Of a stretch of DNA of 64,000 bases, positions 62,464-64,000 are shown piece by piece. The stretch comes from CADEED01 sp041395625. GTDB taxonomy: Bacteria > Pseudomonadota > Gammaproteobacteria > Steroidobacterales > Steroidobacteraceae. The notes under the pieces were generated by a model. It did not search any database, was not told the DNA's origin, and worked only from the letters and a program-made list of their open reading frames with translations. Position numbers and translations under genes: made by a program. The stretch is from the NCBI GenBank assembly GCA_041395625.1, contig JAWLAE010000007.1, forward strand, positions 1-64,000, in the 5' to 3' direction. Each line of letters opens with the position of its first letter. Positions within the stretch are counted from its first letter, which is position 1.

Positions 62464-64000
62464 TTGGCGATTTGCCGAGTGGGTCCTTGAGCACGAATTC
62501 CGGATCGCCATAGTGAATGTAGTTGGCCCAATCCGGTGACCTGAGCTTCTGCACCGCCAACCGTGCCGCCACGACCGCCGGTCCAATGGCCTCACCCTGC
62601 AAAAGTCGGGTGTGGAATAGGGTAGCGAACTCGGTCGCCGCGGAGTCGCCTACCGGCCAGTGCGTGCCGATGTAGTTGGCGAGCCCCGCTCGCAACAATG
62701 TCTCGGCGAGCCCCACGTTGCGCTCGATCGAACTGTCTGCCTTGCGGGTGACTGACTTGCGCCGCACTCGACCAGACTCACAGGCATTGAAGAACATCAG
62801 GGGTGGCAGACTCGTCAGCCGCGCGAGTGCCGCGCCCGTGAGATCGCCATCGGCCAGCACGAGACCGCTGCTGTCGCGGCGCGCCGGGTCGAAAAACGCA
62901 TGACCAGCGTAATGCACGAGGTCGTAGTGCCCGGTTTCCAATTCATCAGTGATACGGGAACGCGTCGCGGCGCGTTCGCGCACTTCCACCAGCTCGACAC
63001 GCTGTTTGCGGCCCAACAAAGCGGTCAGTCGCTGGCGTTCGAGCTCGGCGCCAGGCAAGTCACGGGTCGGATTGGCGATCAGCAGCACGCGCAAACGGCG
63101 ATCGGCGCGCAGGCGCGCATTGAATCGGGCTGGCACCAGTTCGCTCGATTGAAAGCGTCGCGACAAGCCGCAATCGAGTGCCGGTACCCAGTGGCCGATG
63201 CGCAGTGTCTCCCACGGCACGCGACTCGACTCGGCATCGTGAACGATCGCCAGCGGGTGAGCGCTAACCGTCGTCAGGGCTGTACGGATTTTTGCGTGCA
63301 GGAGCAGCTTCGGCAATGCCGCGCCGACCGCCTGCACGGTGCGGGTTGTCAGTGCCGCGCCCTCCACTCGCTGCGCCAATAGCTCGAGTTCCTGGGGCTC
63401 GAATGTCTTGGCGTTGCTGAAGACGGCGGCTTCGCGGCCGGCCGTGAGCAGCGCTGCGCGCCAGTTCATACGATCTGCGCTGGTCCGTTCTGCATTGATG
63501 AGAAGATAGGCGACGCGCGGCTTGCTGGTCACCGGCAGTGGTGGCGGCTTCGGAACAGCCTTTGCGGGTGCCGCGGGCAATGGCTCGAGCCGCAATGCAG
63601 GATCGGTGCGCTTGTTGGAGTGGCTCTCGGCCGTCCGCGCCAGCGCGGCGTGTACTTCGATGGCCGTCGCGCGATCGCGTACGACAAAGGTGATTCGTCG
63701 CAACGGCTCACCGCTACCAGCTCGCGCGGCTGCCAGATAGCCCGACAATTGCGCAACACACGAACTCGCCGGGTGCATACCCGCACCTGCGCCCCAGGCA
63801 ACTGCTGCCAGGCGCGAGTAGCCGCTGCGTCTCGCCAGGCGGCCGACATTCTCGGCCGTGTGCTCGATGGTCCGCGCATCGAGGTCATCGAAGCGTCCCA
63901 GACCTGCTAACAAGACAGCCTTGGTACGGCCGGGCCCCGACACCGCCGGGATCGGCGTGACCATACCGACGTCACCCGACAGCATCCGACGCTGTGAGAG
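62456..64000 (-). CDS. CHAT-domain (caspase-like) protease, N-terminus outside window
   Basis: The frame is open through the right edge, so the start lies outside; the first in-window ATG is at 63985. The N-terminal part has a segment AVLLAGLGRFDDL and TAENVGRLARRSGYSRLAAV that resembles the M17 leucine aminopeptidase N-terminal fold. A middle Pro/Ala linker precedes the CHAT domain. The catalytic dyad is present: His in YDLVHYAGHAFFDPARRDSS and Cys in LPPLMFFNACESGRV, with GLAETLLRAGLANYIGTHWP after it. CHAT proteases of this fold (TPR-CHAT, separase-like) act in programmed cell death and phage defence, but many have no known role. Confidence 0.88.
   Translation of the reverse strand, partial: LSQRRMLSGDVGMVTPIPAVSGPGRTKAVLLAGLGRFDDLDARTIEHTAENVGRLARRSGYSRLAAVAWGAGAGMHPASSCVAQLSGYLAAARAGSGEPLRRITFVVRDRATAIEVHAALARTAESHSNKRTDPALRLEPLPAAPAKAVPKPPPLPVTSKPRVAYLLINAERTSADRMNWRAALLTAGREAAVFSNAKTFEPQELELLAQRVEGAALTTRTVQAVGAALPKLLLHAKIRTALTTVSAHPLAIVHDAESSRVPWETLRIGHWVPALDCGLSRRFQSSELVPARFNARLRADRRLRVLLIANPTRDLPGAELERQRLTALLGRKQRVELVEVRERAATRSRITDELETGHYDLVHYAGHAFFDPARRDSSGLVLADGDLTGAALARLTSLPPLMFFNACESGRVRRKSVTRKADSSIERNVGLAETLLRAGLANYIGTHWPVGDSAATEFATLFHTRLLQGEAIGPAVVAARLAVQKLRSPDWANYIHYGDPEFVLKDPLGKSPTS

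Noticed and set aside
1..64000. tRNA, rRNA, CRISPR arrays, IS elements, prophage
   Set aside because: I saw no cloverleaf-like tRNA sequences, rRNA segments, regularly spaced direct repeats, transposase motifs or terminal inverted repeats.

Overview
This looks like a chromosomal segment of a high-GC gammaproteobacterium, most likely from the Nevskiales/Steroidobacterales/Xanthomonadales side of the class. That placement is inference from gene content and order: gmk-rpoZ-spoT-ridA-recG-ubiA, mrcA divergent from pilMNOPQ-aroK-aroB, tesA divergent from ybbA-ybbP, yicC divergent from rph, and a zinc-type rpmE. No rRNA, tRNA, CRISPR array, insertion sequence or prophage was recognised. Coding density is very high, with many 1-4 nt stop/start overlaps.

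Layout. 1-2562: bioB (cut by the left edge) diverges from comF across a BirA-like operator that overlaps a bioB promoter; ubiA converges with comF. 2546-9197: a minus-strand housekeeping block for UQ, repair and the stringent response (yicC, gmk, rpoZ, spoT, ridA, recG, ubiA). 9270-12634: a plus-strand run (PP2C phosphatase, rph, rdgB, hemW). 12635-12938: a gap with an AT-rich stretch, two perfect inverted DnaA boxes and an rpmE promoter. 12939-16193: rpmE, an M48 lipoprotein protease and gltA. 16300-25652: a five-gene minus-strand run (mrcA/PBP1a, a nucleotidyltransferase-like protein, an RND adaptor and pump, an exported amidohydrolase). 26049-33204: the pilMNOPQ assembly operon followed by a large Ig-like, calcium-loop lipoprotein and a strong terminator. 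33322-37044: aroK, aroB, dgt and a DUF6502-like gene. 37059-44293: fadD and tesA on minus, then ybbA-ybbP and a membrane metallophosphoesterase on plus.

44446-52682: a small Myb/SANT-like DNA-binding protein, an anti-sigma-like membrane protein with a possible zinc-ribbon micro-ORF in front of it, a DUF4139 protein, a TetR repressor divergent from an adaptor-permease-ATPase export operon with a palindromic operator, and an EAL-domain protein with a degenerate active site. 52790-64000: aldo-keto reductase and DUF1993 opposite a LysR regulator, an acyl-CoA dehydrogenase with a Tat-exported aldo-keto reductase, a MATE pump, a photolyase, a DUF1838-like exported protein and a CHAT-domain protease running off the right edge.

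Most of the window is ordinary core genome. The parts most worth a second look are the DnaA-box dyad upstream of rpmE, the BirA site at bioB, the pilus-linked Ig-like lipoprotein, the degenerate EAL protein, the CHAT protein, the zinc-ribbon micro-ORF, and an apparent excess of the pentamer CTAAC/GTTAG that recurs in several reading frames and clusters in front of the SANT-like gene.
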